Assembly (NCBI GenBank): GCA_022704885.1
Contig: JAKJFO010000103.1
Coordinates: 7,342 to 14,490 of the forward strand
Length of the DNA: 7,149 nt
Direction of reading: 5' to 3'
Source: Candidatus Rifleibacteriota bacterium
Lineage (GTDB): Bacteria > Riflebacteria > Ozemobacteria > Ozemobacterales > Ozemobacteraceae
Every line of letters starts with the position of its first letter. The first letter of the stretch is position 1. The notes below the pieces were generated by a model. That model was not told the origin of the DNA and did no database searches. It saw nothing but the letters and a program-made list of their open reading frames with translations. The position numbers were made by a program, and so were the translations under genes. Shown here piece by piece: positions 1-5,941 of the stretch.

Positions 1-246
1 AAAAATCGCCTGCGAAAAGGTATAGCGCATGTAATCGCCGCACATGCCAAAAAGTTGCGGCCCATAGAAGCGAAGCATCAAAAAGCCGGTTAATAGAACT
101 ATGACAGAGCTGAGATCCTGCGACTTTGCGATGTTCCCGCGGTCTACCGCTTCCTGGCGACGTTTTTCGGTCGCCGGTTCGGTCTTTTCGCCGGCGAACA
201 ACTGCAGATCGAATTTGCGGCCGACCAGACTCAGCACGGGCATCAT
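1..246 (-). CDS. flhB: Flagellar export switch protein FlhB, N-terminal part (3' end outside window)
   Basis: FlhB is the inner-membrane protein of the flagellar type III export apparatus that switches substrate specificity from rod/hook to filament proteins. Only the first 82 residues are here; the open frame runs off base 1. The family's N-terminal signature is clear: LQLFAGEKTEPATEKRRQEA, followed by VDRGNIAKSQDLSS and then a first hydrophobic segment beginning VIVLLTGFLML. It follows fliR in the usual order. The start is uncertain. I chose ATG at 246-244 (a second ATG follows directly), which leaves a 52-base gap after fliR and has no visible ribosome site. The same frame is open further upstream, and a TTG at 294-292, four bases after the fliR stop, would add 16 residues; a GGGAAAG stands rather far upstream of it. 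The autocleaving NPTH site would lie beyond the window and cannot be checked. Identity is secure, the start is not. Confidence 0.93.
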   Translation of the reverse strand, partial: MMPVLSLVGRKFDLQLFAGEKTEPATEKRRQEAVDRGNIAKSQDLSSVIVLLTGFLMLRFYGPQLFGMCGDYMRYTFSQAIF

Positions 247-298
247 GCTGGCCGCGCCGGTGTATTTATCAGCAGTATATGTGTGAGTTGACAAAATG

Positions 299-1075
299 CT
301 AGCCCATCTTTCCCAGCAGAAGGTTGATTTCGTCCATGCTCAGACCGATGAGATTTCTTATCAGATCACCGAGATAGGGCATCAGTATGATCAGCATGGC
401 CAGGCCGCCAAGAATCTTGAGTGAGAAGCCGACCTGAAAAATATTCATTTTGGGCACTGTGCGCGCTATGATCCCAAGCGCCACGTCACCGACGAGTATT
501 ACTGCAATGATCGGCATTGCTATCTGAAGGCCGCAGACAAAGAGCATGCGACTGTAAAGCACGATTTCTTCGACGATGCCGCCGTTGATTAGAATTCCGG
601 CGAGAGGCACCAGCTGAAAACTCTGAAAAAAAGCCTGGAGAATGAGCAGATGCCCACCGACAAAAAGAAAGGTCAGACTGCCGGCAAGCTGAAAGAATTC
701 TGAGACAATGCCAAGTCCCTGGTTTGAAGTCGGATCCGCAACCTGAACGAACGAGAAACCCACCTGCATTCCTATGATCTGGCCACCCATTCTGAGCGCA
801 GATACAAAAATGAGCACTATATAACCGAGCGAAAATCCGAGAATCAGCTCTTTTAAGGCCATTACACCATACTCGATAGCCGAGAGTTCCGGCAAAGTCT
901 GAGTTTTTATCAGGTGTGGCAGGATGATCAGAGCGCACAAAGCTGAAAGCCCGGCTTTCACGCGCATCGGAATAATTGCTTCTGAGTAGACGGGAATATT
1001 GAGAAAAAAGCCGGAGAAGCGAACGAGACTGATCAGAAATATCCCGACGGCATTGAGAAAGGCGGCTTCTGTCAT
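299..1075 (-). CDS. fliR: Flagellar export gate protein FliR
   Basis: FliR is an integral membrane subunit of the flagellar type III export gate, forming with FliP and FliQ the helical entry pore at the centre of the MS ring. The 258-residue length matches the family (about 260). The protein is hydrophobic throughout, with several membrane segments. Two family-typical blocks are visible: GQIIGMQVGFSFVQVADP at about residues 98-115, followed by TSNQG, and ALGIIARTVPKMNIFQVGF at about 199-217, leading into a last hydrophobic stretch (KILGGLAMLIILMPYL). The ATG at 1075 lies 12 bases after the fliQ stop, and the short gap holds ACGGGGCGGAGC, a purine-rich ribosome-site candidate. The stop is TAG at 301-299, just before flhB. 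Gene order fliP-fliQ-fliR-flhB is the classical one. Nothing looks truncated or altered. Confidence 0.97.
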   Translation of the reverse strand: MTEAAFLNAVGIFLISLVRFSGFFLNIPVYSEAIIPMRVKAGLSALCALIILPHLIKTQTLPELSAIEYGVMALKELILGFSLGYIVLIFVSALRMGGQIIGMQVGFSFVQVADPTSNQGLGIVSEFFQLAGSLTFLFVGGHLLILQAFFQSFQLVPLAGILINGGIVEEIVLYSRMLFVCGLQIAMPIIAVILVGDVALGIIARTVPKMNIFQVGFSLKILGGLAMLIILMPYLGDLIRNLIGLSMDEINLLLGKMG

Positions 1076-1087
1076 GCTCCGCCCCGT

Positions 1088-1357
1088 TTAACGAGCAAAG
1101 GTCTGCAACTGGCCGAGCAGTTTAAGTGCGAACTGCATGAGCTGTGTCAACATCCAGGGAGCCAGCCAGATCATTGCCAGCCCGGTGATCAGCAGTTTGG
1201 GAATGAAAGTTAGACTCTGTTCCTGGATCGAGGTGGCTGTTTGAAATATGCTTACCACCACGCCGATGACCATGCCAAGAAGCAGGATTGGGGCCGTCAG
1301 CACCAGCGAGAGCAGAAAGGTTTCCTTGAACAGTTCGTATAATGTGTATTCGGTCAT
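1088..1357 (-). CDS. fliQ: Flagellar export gate protein FliQ
   Basis: FliQ is the small two-helix subunit of the flagellar export gate (FliP5-FliQ4-FliR1 in characterised systems). The 89 residues match the family length exactly. Two hydrophobic segments, about residues 14-38 and 52-70, flank the highly conserved cytoplasmic-side loop FQTATSIQEQSLTFIPK at about 38-54, the diagnostic FliQ motif. The ATG overlaps the fliP stop as ATGA (bases 1357-1354), indicating translational coupling. There is no good Shine-Dalgarno sequence in the fliP 3' end (only GGCGG), so reinitiation after fliP is the likely mode of translation. The stop is TAA and fliR starts 12 bases on. Nothing is unusual. Confidence 0.97.
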   Translation of the reverse strand: MTEYTLYELFKETFLLSLVLTAPILLLGMVIGVVVSIFQTATSIQEQSLTFIPKLLITGLAMIWLAPWMLTQLMQFALKLLGQLQTFAR

Positions 1358-2217
1358 GCGTTGCCGCCAAAACTCAGTACGATTGATCTGATAACGAGAT
1401 TCCAGCCGTCAACCATGACGAACAGCAGAATCTTGAAAGGCAATGAAATCATTACCGGCGGCAGCATCATCATGCCCATCGACATCAGAAGACTGGCGAC
1501 GATCATGTCGATTACCAGAAATGGCAGATAAATAACTACGCCCATCTGAAATGCGGTGCGCAATTCGCTGGTTATGAAAGCAGGCACCAGTGCCAGTGTG
1601 CTGAAGTCTTCCTTGGTCTGAGGCTTGGCGCCTCCCTCCATGCCTGCGAACAATGCCAGATCGGTTTTGCGGGTGTGTCGAAACATGAATTCGCGTATAG
1701 GGTATATGCCCTGGTTGTATGCTTCAACGTAATTTATGTCGCGATTGATGTATGGCACGAAACTTTTCTGATAAATCTGGTCGATCACCGGCGACATGGT
1801 AAAAAATGTTATGAACAACGCTAAACCGATGATGATCTGGTTGCTGGGCTCCTGTTGTGTGCCGAGGGCACGCCGAACAAAGCTCAGCACGATAAGAATG
1901 CGTGTGAAACTGGTCAGCATTATCAATATTGATGGTGCCAGACTCAGTATGGTCAAAAGAATGAGAACCTGAAGTCCGGTTCCCAGTTGACTGCGTTCGC
2001 GTGACGGATCTACCTGTATGGTGATGGCAGGAATCGGAAAGGGCGTGGCCTGACGTTGAATGCGGTCGATGTCGGTATCGTCGTCGAGATTGACGCGTCC
2101 GCGCGGGTTCGTTGGATCCTGAGACTGTGCATATGCGCCGGCGCAGAGCATGACAAAAAACAGCAACAATGTCGGCAGCAGCATCCAGGTGCATACAGAC
2201 TGGTGTTTTTTGTGCAT
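1354..2217 (-). CDS. fliP: Flagellar export gate protein FliP
   Basis: FliP forms the pentameric core of the flagellar type III export gate. The protein has 287 residues, longer than the roughly 245 of E. coli FliP. The extra length lies at the N-terminus: a signal peptide with basic start (MHKKHQ) and hydrophobic core at about 12-26 ends at a likely AYA|Q cleavage site near residue 30. About 50 polar residues with an acidic patch (LDDDTDID) follow. The core is canonical: SFTRILIVLSFVRRALGT at 103-120, NQIIIGLALFITFFTMSPVID at 126-146, and the C-terminal PAFITSELRTAFQMG block at 212-226, followed by SMGMMMLPP and PFKILLFVMVDGW. FliP is among the few gate proteins known to carry a cleaved signal peptide, so this fits. 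I kept the first ATG because it supplies the charged n-region; a start at Met12 is possible. No clear Shine-Dalgarno sequence precedes it; a small hairpin abuts the start. Confidence 0.96.
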   Translation of the reverse strand: MHKKHQSVCTWMLLPTLLLFFVMLCAGAYAQSQDPTNPRGRVNLDDDTDIDRIQRQATPFPIPAITIQVDPSRERSQLGTGLQVLILLTILSLAPSILIMLTSFTRILIVLSFVRRALGTQQEPSNQIIIGLALFITFFTMSPVIDQIYQKSFVPYINRDINYVEAYNQGIYPIREFMFRHTRKTDLALFAGMEGGAKPQTKEDFSTLALVPAFITSELRTAFQMGVVIYLPFLVIDMIVASLLMSMGMMMLPPVMISLPFKILLFVMVDGWNLVIRSIVLSFGGNA

Positions 2218-2220
2218 TGA

Positions 2221-2234
2221 TTCCGTTCGCGGAA
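2221..2234 (-). promoter_or_regulatory. Small hairpin directly before the fliP start
   Basis: On the transcript strand the sequence TTCCG-CGAA-CGGAA forms a perfect 5-bp stem with a 4-base loop, ending three bases before the fliP ATG. Its right arm contains GGAA, the only purine run resembling a ribosome site in this leader, and that is too close to the ATG to be ideal. It could limit initiation at fliP, but the stem is short and may be chance. Confidence 0.28.
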
Positions 2235-2254
2235 CTCTAATAATTTGTCAGGGC

Positions 2255-2269
2255 ACGAGCTCCACTCGT
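2255..2269 (-). other. Second short inverted repeat in the fliO-fliP gap
   Basis: ACGAG-TGGAG-CTCGT is a perfect 5-bp inverted repeat with a 5-base spacer, just downstream of the -10 element of the promoter candidate. It would lie at or near the 5' end of a transcript started there. It is not followed by a T run, so it is not an intrinsic terminator. It may be an operator or leader structure, or chance. Confidence 0.2.
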
Positions 2270-2272
2270 AAA

Positions 2273-2301
2273 TTTATACAATATGGTGCACAATTTCGCA
2301 A
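2273..2301 (-). promoter_or_regulatory. Candidate sigma-70-type promoter before fliP
   Basis: The 96-base fliO-fliP gap is the longest in the window and is AT-rich. On the minus strand it contains TTGCGA (2301-2296), then exactly 17 bases, then TATAAA (2278-2273). Against TTGACA/TATAAT these match 4 of 6 and 5 of 6 positions at the optimal spacing. Such a site would give extra transcription of fliP-fliQ-fliR-flhB. Matches of this quality also occur by chance in AT-rich DNA, so confidence is modest. Confidence 0.35.
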
Positions 2302-2313
2302 GATACAAAAAAA

Positions 2314-3024
2314 TCAGTTTTCGGGAGGATTTTTGCGTTTGACCAGAAGGTCGTTAAGCTTGCGCAGACGCTCGTTGTTTCGCTGATTCTGTGCCTGAGC
2401 CGGAGTGGTCTGGCTTTCTGTTTTTTCGTTCGCGGTGCTGGCGTTATCTTCGCCGGTGGCCGGCCTGAGAAATGAGAACAGTCGTTCCATTCCAGGCAGA
2501 GGTTTGTCGTTCTGAAGGCGAAGCGCGTCGAGCGTATCTTTATCGGTGATTTCGGCTAGCATGTTGATGCTGGAGTCGGTGACTCCCAGTATGAGAACCC
2601 TGCCCATCACATCGATCAGATAAATCATACGACGGTTATCGAGAGGTAATATTCCGAGAACCTTGCCAAAGACGTTGCCGCCGAATCCGGCTTTTTTCTG
2701 GATGAGCCATGAGAGCCCGAATGCCAGAATGATTACTACAAAAAGCGACGAAATGATGCGTAGTGTCGAACTGAGTGGATCTGACATTGGCAGAAAAGGC
2801 GCCGATGCGACCGGACCTTCAAGGTAAAAGGGCAGGGGAGCATCGACAGCTGTGCTGGCCGGAGTCATCAATGCTGAACCGCTCGATAAGGTCGTATCTG
2901 CAGCGGATTGCGAGATTTCTTCTGTTAAAAACCCGTTGCTGGCAGTTGCAACGGGTTCGGCTGAGACAGAACAATAACTGGCAAAGATGATGAACAGTAA
3001 TGTCCCGATTAATTTATGCTTCAC
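2314..3024 (-). CDS. fliO: Flagellar biosynthesis protein FliO (FliZ type)
   Basis: FliO (called FliZ in Bacillus and spirochaetes) is a membrane protein that helps FliP oligomerise during export-gate assembly. The 236-residue protein starts with a signal peptide (MKHKLIG, hydrophobic to residue 17, likely cleavage VSA|E near 22). About 60 Ser/Thr/Ala/Pro-rich residues follow, probably outside the membrane. Then come one transmembrane segment at about 87-108 (LRIISSLFVVIILAFGLSWL) and a conserved cytoplasmic domain at about 118-170 with KVLGILPLDNRRMIYLIDV and GRVLILGVTD. The C-terminal 60 residues are charged and Gln/Asn-rich, probably disordered. The start is GTG at 3024, 33 bases after the cheY stop, with no visible Shine-Dalgarno sequence; it is chosen because it gives a complete signal peptide. 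Position just before fliP supports the call. FliO is poorly conserved, so the call rests on the membrane-plus-domain pattern and on context. Confidence 0.9.
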   Translation of the reverse strand: MKHKLIGTLLFIIFASYCSVSAEPVATASNGFLTEEISQSAADTTLSSGSALMTPASTAVDAPLPFYLEGPVASAPFLPMSDPLSSTLRIISSLFVVIILAFGLSWLIQKKAGFGGNVFGKVLGILPLDNRRMIYLIDVMGRVLILGVTDSSINMLAEITDKDTLDALRLQNDKPLPGMERLFSFLRPATGEDNASTANEKTESQTTPAQAQNQRNNERLRKLNDLLVKRKNPPEN

Positions 3025-3057
3025 GATTAAGATAAAAAGAACAGCGGATGAAAAGCT

Positions 3058-3420
3058 TCAGCGTAATGCTTTTTGCACGGCTTCTATAACACGGTTTGGC
3101 TGGAATGGCTTGACGATGAAATCGCGGGCTCCAGCCTGAATGGCGTCGATAACCATGGCCTGCTGGCCCATGGCACTGCACATTATGATTCTCGCTGCCG
3201 GGTCAAGCTTTTTAATGGCTTTAACAGCATCGATACCGTTCATTTCAGGCATGGTGATGTCCATGGTTACAAGGTCAGGTTTGAGCTTCTGATAAAGTTC
3301 AACCGCTTCCTTGCCAGTCTGCGCTTCGCCAAGCACCTCAAAGCCATTCTTGCTGAGAATGTCTTTGATCATCATACGCATGAAGGCTGCGTCATCTACT
3401 ATAAGTATTGTTTTCCCCAT
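3058..3420 (-). CDS. cheY: Chemotaxis response regulator CheY
   Basis: CheY is the diffusible single-domain response regulator that is phosphorylated by CheA and binds the flagellar switch. The 120 residues are one receiver domain with no output domain. All key residues are present: acidic pair D9-D10, phosphoacceptor D54 in VTMDITMPEMNG, Ser82 in the position of the switch Thr/Ser (CSAMGQ), aromatic F101 and K104 in the KPF motif. It resembles the CheY encoded between fliY and fliO in Bacillus-type operons, and lies directly after fliY, whose product should dephosphorylate it and dock it at the C-ring. The ATG follows the fliY stop by 17 bases. A TAAGGAG overlapping that stop is the ribosome site, with a longer than usual 13-base spacing. 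Another single-domain receiver is formally possible, but the context argues strongly for the flagellar CheY. Confidence 0.95.
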   Translation of the reverse strand: MGKTILIVDDAAFMRMMIKDILSKNGFEVLGEAQTGKEAVELYQKLKPDLVTMDITMPEMNGIDAVKAIKKLDPAARIIMCSAMGQQAMVIDAIQAGARDFIVKPFQPNRVIEAVQKALR

Positions 3421-3437
3421 ACTAACCGGCAGTCTCC

Positions 3438-4799
3438 TTAGAGAGCTTGTAGTCTATCTTGTGGATTGATTATGCTGGTAATTCTGACCGCAAAGTTTTC
3501 GTCGATTACAACGACTTCACCCTTGGCTATCAGCTTGTTATTAACAAATACCTCCACGGATTCACCCGCAAGTTTATTTAACTCTACTACAGAACCTATA
3601 CCTAATTCAAGAACATCTTTTATTAACATACGGGTTCTGCCTAATTCAACTGTTATTTGCAAAGGAACATCGAGAAGCAGGTCAATATTCGATTGCAGAC
3701 CTACTCCCATCGGCATCTGAAGCATGCCGAATTCTGCCGGCGACCCCTGCATCATACCCGGCATTCCCATTCCCGGCATACCCATGCCTGGCATTCCCAT
3801 TCCTGGCATTTGACCTGGCATACCCATACCCATTCCCGGCATCCCCATTCCTGGCATTTGTCCTGGCATTCCCATTCCTGGCATTCCCATCCCCGGCATC
3901 TGGCCGGGCATCTGACCTGGCATTCCCATTCCCGGCATTTGTCCTGGCATCCCCATTCCTGGCATCTGGGGTGGCATTCCCGGCATCTGGGGCGGCATTT
4001 GCCCCTGTGGCGGGCCACCGAGGTCGGCACCGGGCGGCGGCGGGGCTGCCTTTTTGGGTGCTTCTTTGGGCTTGGTAAGATCAGAGGCCATCAGCTGGGC
4101 AAAAGCTGCCGGCAGCAGCTGAACCATTTCGGTTTCGGCAAGATCGCCGATCTTGAGACCGTAGCCAATACGCAAAAAGGCCGCGTTTTCGCTGAAATCA
4201 GGCATGGCCGGCGGACCGTCGTTGAAATTGATCAGAAGCACTTCGGGTGGAGAAATGTCAACGCGCTTCTTGAAGTGCTCTGACAGAGTCGTCGTTGTCT
4301 TTCCCATCATCTGGTTCAGCATTTCGCCAACTGCCGAAACGTGCATTTCCTGAAACTGTGCGTCAACTCCGCTGCCACCCATCATCAGGTCGCCGATCAG
4401 GGCCGAGATCGTCTTTTTTAGCAGCAGGTATGAATTGCCGTCAAAGCCTTCTATATAGGCGATCTTAGCAATGACGAATTCTTCACCACCACCTTCAGCA
4501 GCGAGTTCTCCGAAGTTGACAACTCTGATCTGCTCGAGGTCGATAGAAATTTCCTTGTTCAGCAGAACCTGGACAACTGAAGAGGTGGCACCAAGTGATA
4601 TCTTGGCGACTTCGGCGAGCTGGTCAAGTTCTTCCTGTGAGAAGGAGGCTGCGACACTGGCACCGCCAGATGGCGCCGCCGGTGCAGCTGGCGCTGCCGG
4701 GGCTTCGGCCGCGGGAGCTTCGGCGGGAGCTTCGTCTCCACCACCTCCTCCGGCGTTTAACAATGCATTGATTTCTTCCTGCGTCAGAATGTCGCTCAC
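3438..4799 (-). CDS. fliY: Flagellar motor switch phosphatase FliY (CheC domain plus FliN domain)
   Basis: FliY is a C-ring switch protein that also removes phosphate from CheY-P. The 453 residues show, in order: a CheY-binding-type peptide (LTQEEINALLNA, 5-16), also seen in FliM; an Ala/Pro linker (about 20-50); a CheC-type domain (about 53-242); a Met/Pro/Gly linker (about 267-350); and a FliN/SpoA domain (about 370-445). In the CheC domain the second active-site pattern S-x3-E-x2-N-x22-P is intact at S155, E159, N162 and P185. The first has D59 and E63, but K66 replaces Asn and the Pro is also missing. The protein is longer than typical FliY (under 400 residues) because of the linker. It starts with GTG overlapping the fliM stop (GTGA), behind a strong AGGAGGAGG. 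The FliN-domain DNA is clearly more AT-rich than the rest. Some annotations would call it FliN; the CheC domain makes FliY more accurate. Confidence 0.95.
   Translation of the reverse strand: MSDILTQEEINALLNAGGGGGDEAPAEAPAAEAPAAPAAPAAPSGGASVAASFSQEELDQLAEVAKISLGATSSVVQVLLNKEISIDLEQIRVVNFGELAAEGGGEEFVIAKIAYIEGFDGNSYLLLKKTISALIGDLMMGGSGVDAQFQEMHVSAVGEMLNQMMGKTTTTLSEHFKKRVDISPPEVLLINFNDGPPAMPDFSENAAFLRIGYGLKIGDLAETEMVQLLPAAFAQLMASDLTKPKEAPKKAAPPPPGADLGGPPQGQMPPQMPGMPPQMPGMGMPGQMPGMGMPGQMPGQMPGMGMPGMGMPGQMPGMGMPGMGMGMPGQMPGMGMPGMGMPGMGMPGMMQGSPAEFGMLQMPMGVGLQSNIDLLLDVPLQITVELGRTRMLIKDVLELGIGSVVELNKLAGESVEVFVNNKLIAKGEVVVIDENFAVRITSIINPQDRLQAL
3750..4001 (-). repeat. Met-Pro-Gly coding repeat within fliY
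   Basis: About 250 bases encode residues 267-350 of FliY as tandem five-residue units MPGMG and four-residue units MPGQ, with a few variants (MPPQ, MPGMM). I count 30 Met in the 83 residues 268-350, with almost only Pro, Gly and Gln besides. At the DNA level the units are near-identical 15- and 12-base blocks with third-position differences (CCC/CCT/CCA/CCG for Pro). This points to older expansion plus drift, or selection for the protein sequence. All units are multiples of three, so copy-number change would keep the FliN domain in frame. Confidence 0.95.
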
Positions 4800-5905
4800 G
4801 TCAATTCCTCCTCCTGGTCAGGGGGGTCAAAAACTTCTGTAATTGTAATGGCCATCTTTTTTCCGAGGATTCCGGGGCGGCCGCGAAACTTTACCCGGTT
4901 GCCGACCCTGATGTTCAGGTCGTTCTTGAACAACTGGTCGGTGACCATGATGTCACCGGGTTGAAGACCCAGGATATCCTGCAGGGTTACGACCGTAGCA
5001 CCCAGTTCTGCGATCAGAGGAAGATGCACTGACTTTACCTGCTGGCTTATCGCATCGACGTTGGTCTGAGCCGCTTCCTTGCGGACTGCGGCAAACCATG
5101 ATGCGGCGTTGAATTTGTAAACAATCGATTCGACTGTGTTATAAGGAATACAGAGTGTCATGATGCCGGTAACATCATGAATCTTTATCTCGATGGTGAT
5201 CGAAACTACGATTTCGCTTGGCGGAACGATCTGCGCAAACTGTGGATTCGACTCGACCAGTTCAATTACCGGGGCCAGGTCGATGATGTTGATCCAGGCT
5301 TCACGCAGGCGGTCGATGACGCCGACCATGATCTTCTGCATGATCTGCTTTTCGACTTCGGTAAGTTGCCTGAGAATGCCCAGCGGCGTGCCATTACCGC
5401 CCAGAAGGCGGTCGAGAATGGTGAACACGACGTTGAGGTTGATATCGATCAGCGCCTTGCCATCAAGGTTGTCAGATCTGAAAACGGTTATGAAGGTCGG
5501 GTTGTAGATTGACTGAATGAATTCTTCGAAGGTTCTCTGTTCGACCGATACGATGGTGGCCTGGGCGTAAGCTCGCAGTTTGGTGGAGAGATCGGTGCCA
5601 ACGAGTCTTACGAAAGCCTCGTGAATCATGTTTATGGTGTTGAGCTGCTCTTTGGAGAACTTGGTCTGGCGCTTGAAATCATATTTGCGTTCGTTCTTGC
5701 CGCCTTCTTTGCGCTCGTCTGAACCTCCGCCAAACATCGAGACGGCAGCAGGCGCGGGCGCCGAGGCTGATTCTTTGGGCGGTTTCTTTTCGGCAGCACC
5801 CTCGGAAAAGGAGGGGGGCGGCGGTGGCGCCGAATCATCCTCTTCAGCTGGACCCAATGCTGACAGCAGGGCATCGATTTCGCTCTGCGATAGGGTGTCT
5901 ACCAT
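4796..5905 (-). CDS. fliM: Flagellar motor switch protein FliM
   Basis: FliM is the C-ring protein that receives CheY-P and transmits the signal to FliG and the rotor. The 369 residues show the N-terminal CheY-P-binding peptide (LSQSEIDALLSA, 5-16), then a low-complexity acidic/Pro/Ala/Gly linker (about 20-72) that is longer than in many FliM proteins. The CheC-like middle domain (about 80-275) carries the FliG-contacting GGNG loop at 169-172. The C-terminal SpoA domain (about 290-360) includes LQDILGLQPGDIM and RVGNRVKFRGRPG. The middle domain lacks CheC catalytic residues, as expected for FliM. The ATG lies 36 bases after the fliL stop, with CGGAG seven bases upstream. The stop overlaps the fliY GTG. 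Identity is unambiguous. Confidence 0.98.
   Translation of the reverse strand: MVDTLSQSEIDALLSALGPAEEDDSAPPPPPSFSEGAAEKKPPKESASAPAPAAVSMFGGGSDERKEGGKNERKYDFKRQTKFSKEQLNTINMIHEAFVRLVGTDLSTKLRAYAQATIVSVEQRTFEEFIQSIYNPTFITVFRSDNLDGKALIDINLNVVFTILDRLLGGNGTPLGILRQLTEVEKQIMQKIMVGVIDRLREAWINIIDLAPVIELVESNPQFAQIVPPSEIVVSITIEIKIHDVTGIMTLCIPYNTVESIVYKFNAASWFAAVRKEAAQTNVDAISQQVKSVHLPLIAELGATVVTLQDILGLQPGDIMVTDQLFKNDLNIRVGNRVKFRGRPGILGKKMAITITEVFDPPDQEEELT
4807..4815 (-). promoter_or_regulatory. Strong ribosome binding site of fliY, inside fliM
   Basis: AGGAGGAGG lies seven bases before the fliY GTG and is part of the fliM coding end, where it encodes acidic residues (QEEEL). It is the best Shine-Dalgarno match in the window. 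It fixes the GTG as the fliY start and suggests that FliY is translated strongly from its own site in addition to coupling with fliM. Confidence 0.85.
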
Positions 5906-5941
5906 TCTCTGGCTCCGGTTCTATGAAACATTCAATATTGC

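Noticed and set aside
2305..2340. T-run after the fliO stop as a possible intrinsic terminator
   Set aside because: The only stem is AAAAATC/GATTTTT, almost all A-T with a 12-base loop. It lacks the GC-rich hairpin needed, and termination here would cut off the export-gate genes.
3073..3441. Plus-strand open frame of 122 codons opposite cheY
   Set aside because: It is fully antisense to a conserved receiver domain and has no recognisable domain.
3752..4030. Minus-strand frame with Cys-rich repeats (ECQ, RCPARC) resembling a metal-binding protein
   Set aside because: It is the shifted frame of the fliY repeat. The fliY frame continues into a real FliN domain, so the Cys pattern is an artefact of repeat codons.
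3657..4283. Plus-strand open frame of 208 codons with striking His/Trp/Ser repeats (HSRH, HSWH)
   Set aside because: It is the exact antisense of the Met-Pro-Gly repeat and CheC region of fliY. The repeated His pattern is a by-product of the repeated ATG/GGN/CCN codons, and there is no independent ribosome site or neighbour on that strand.
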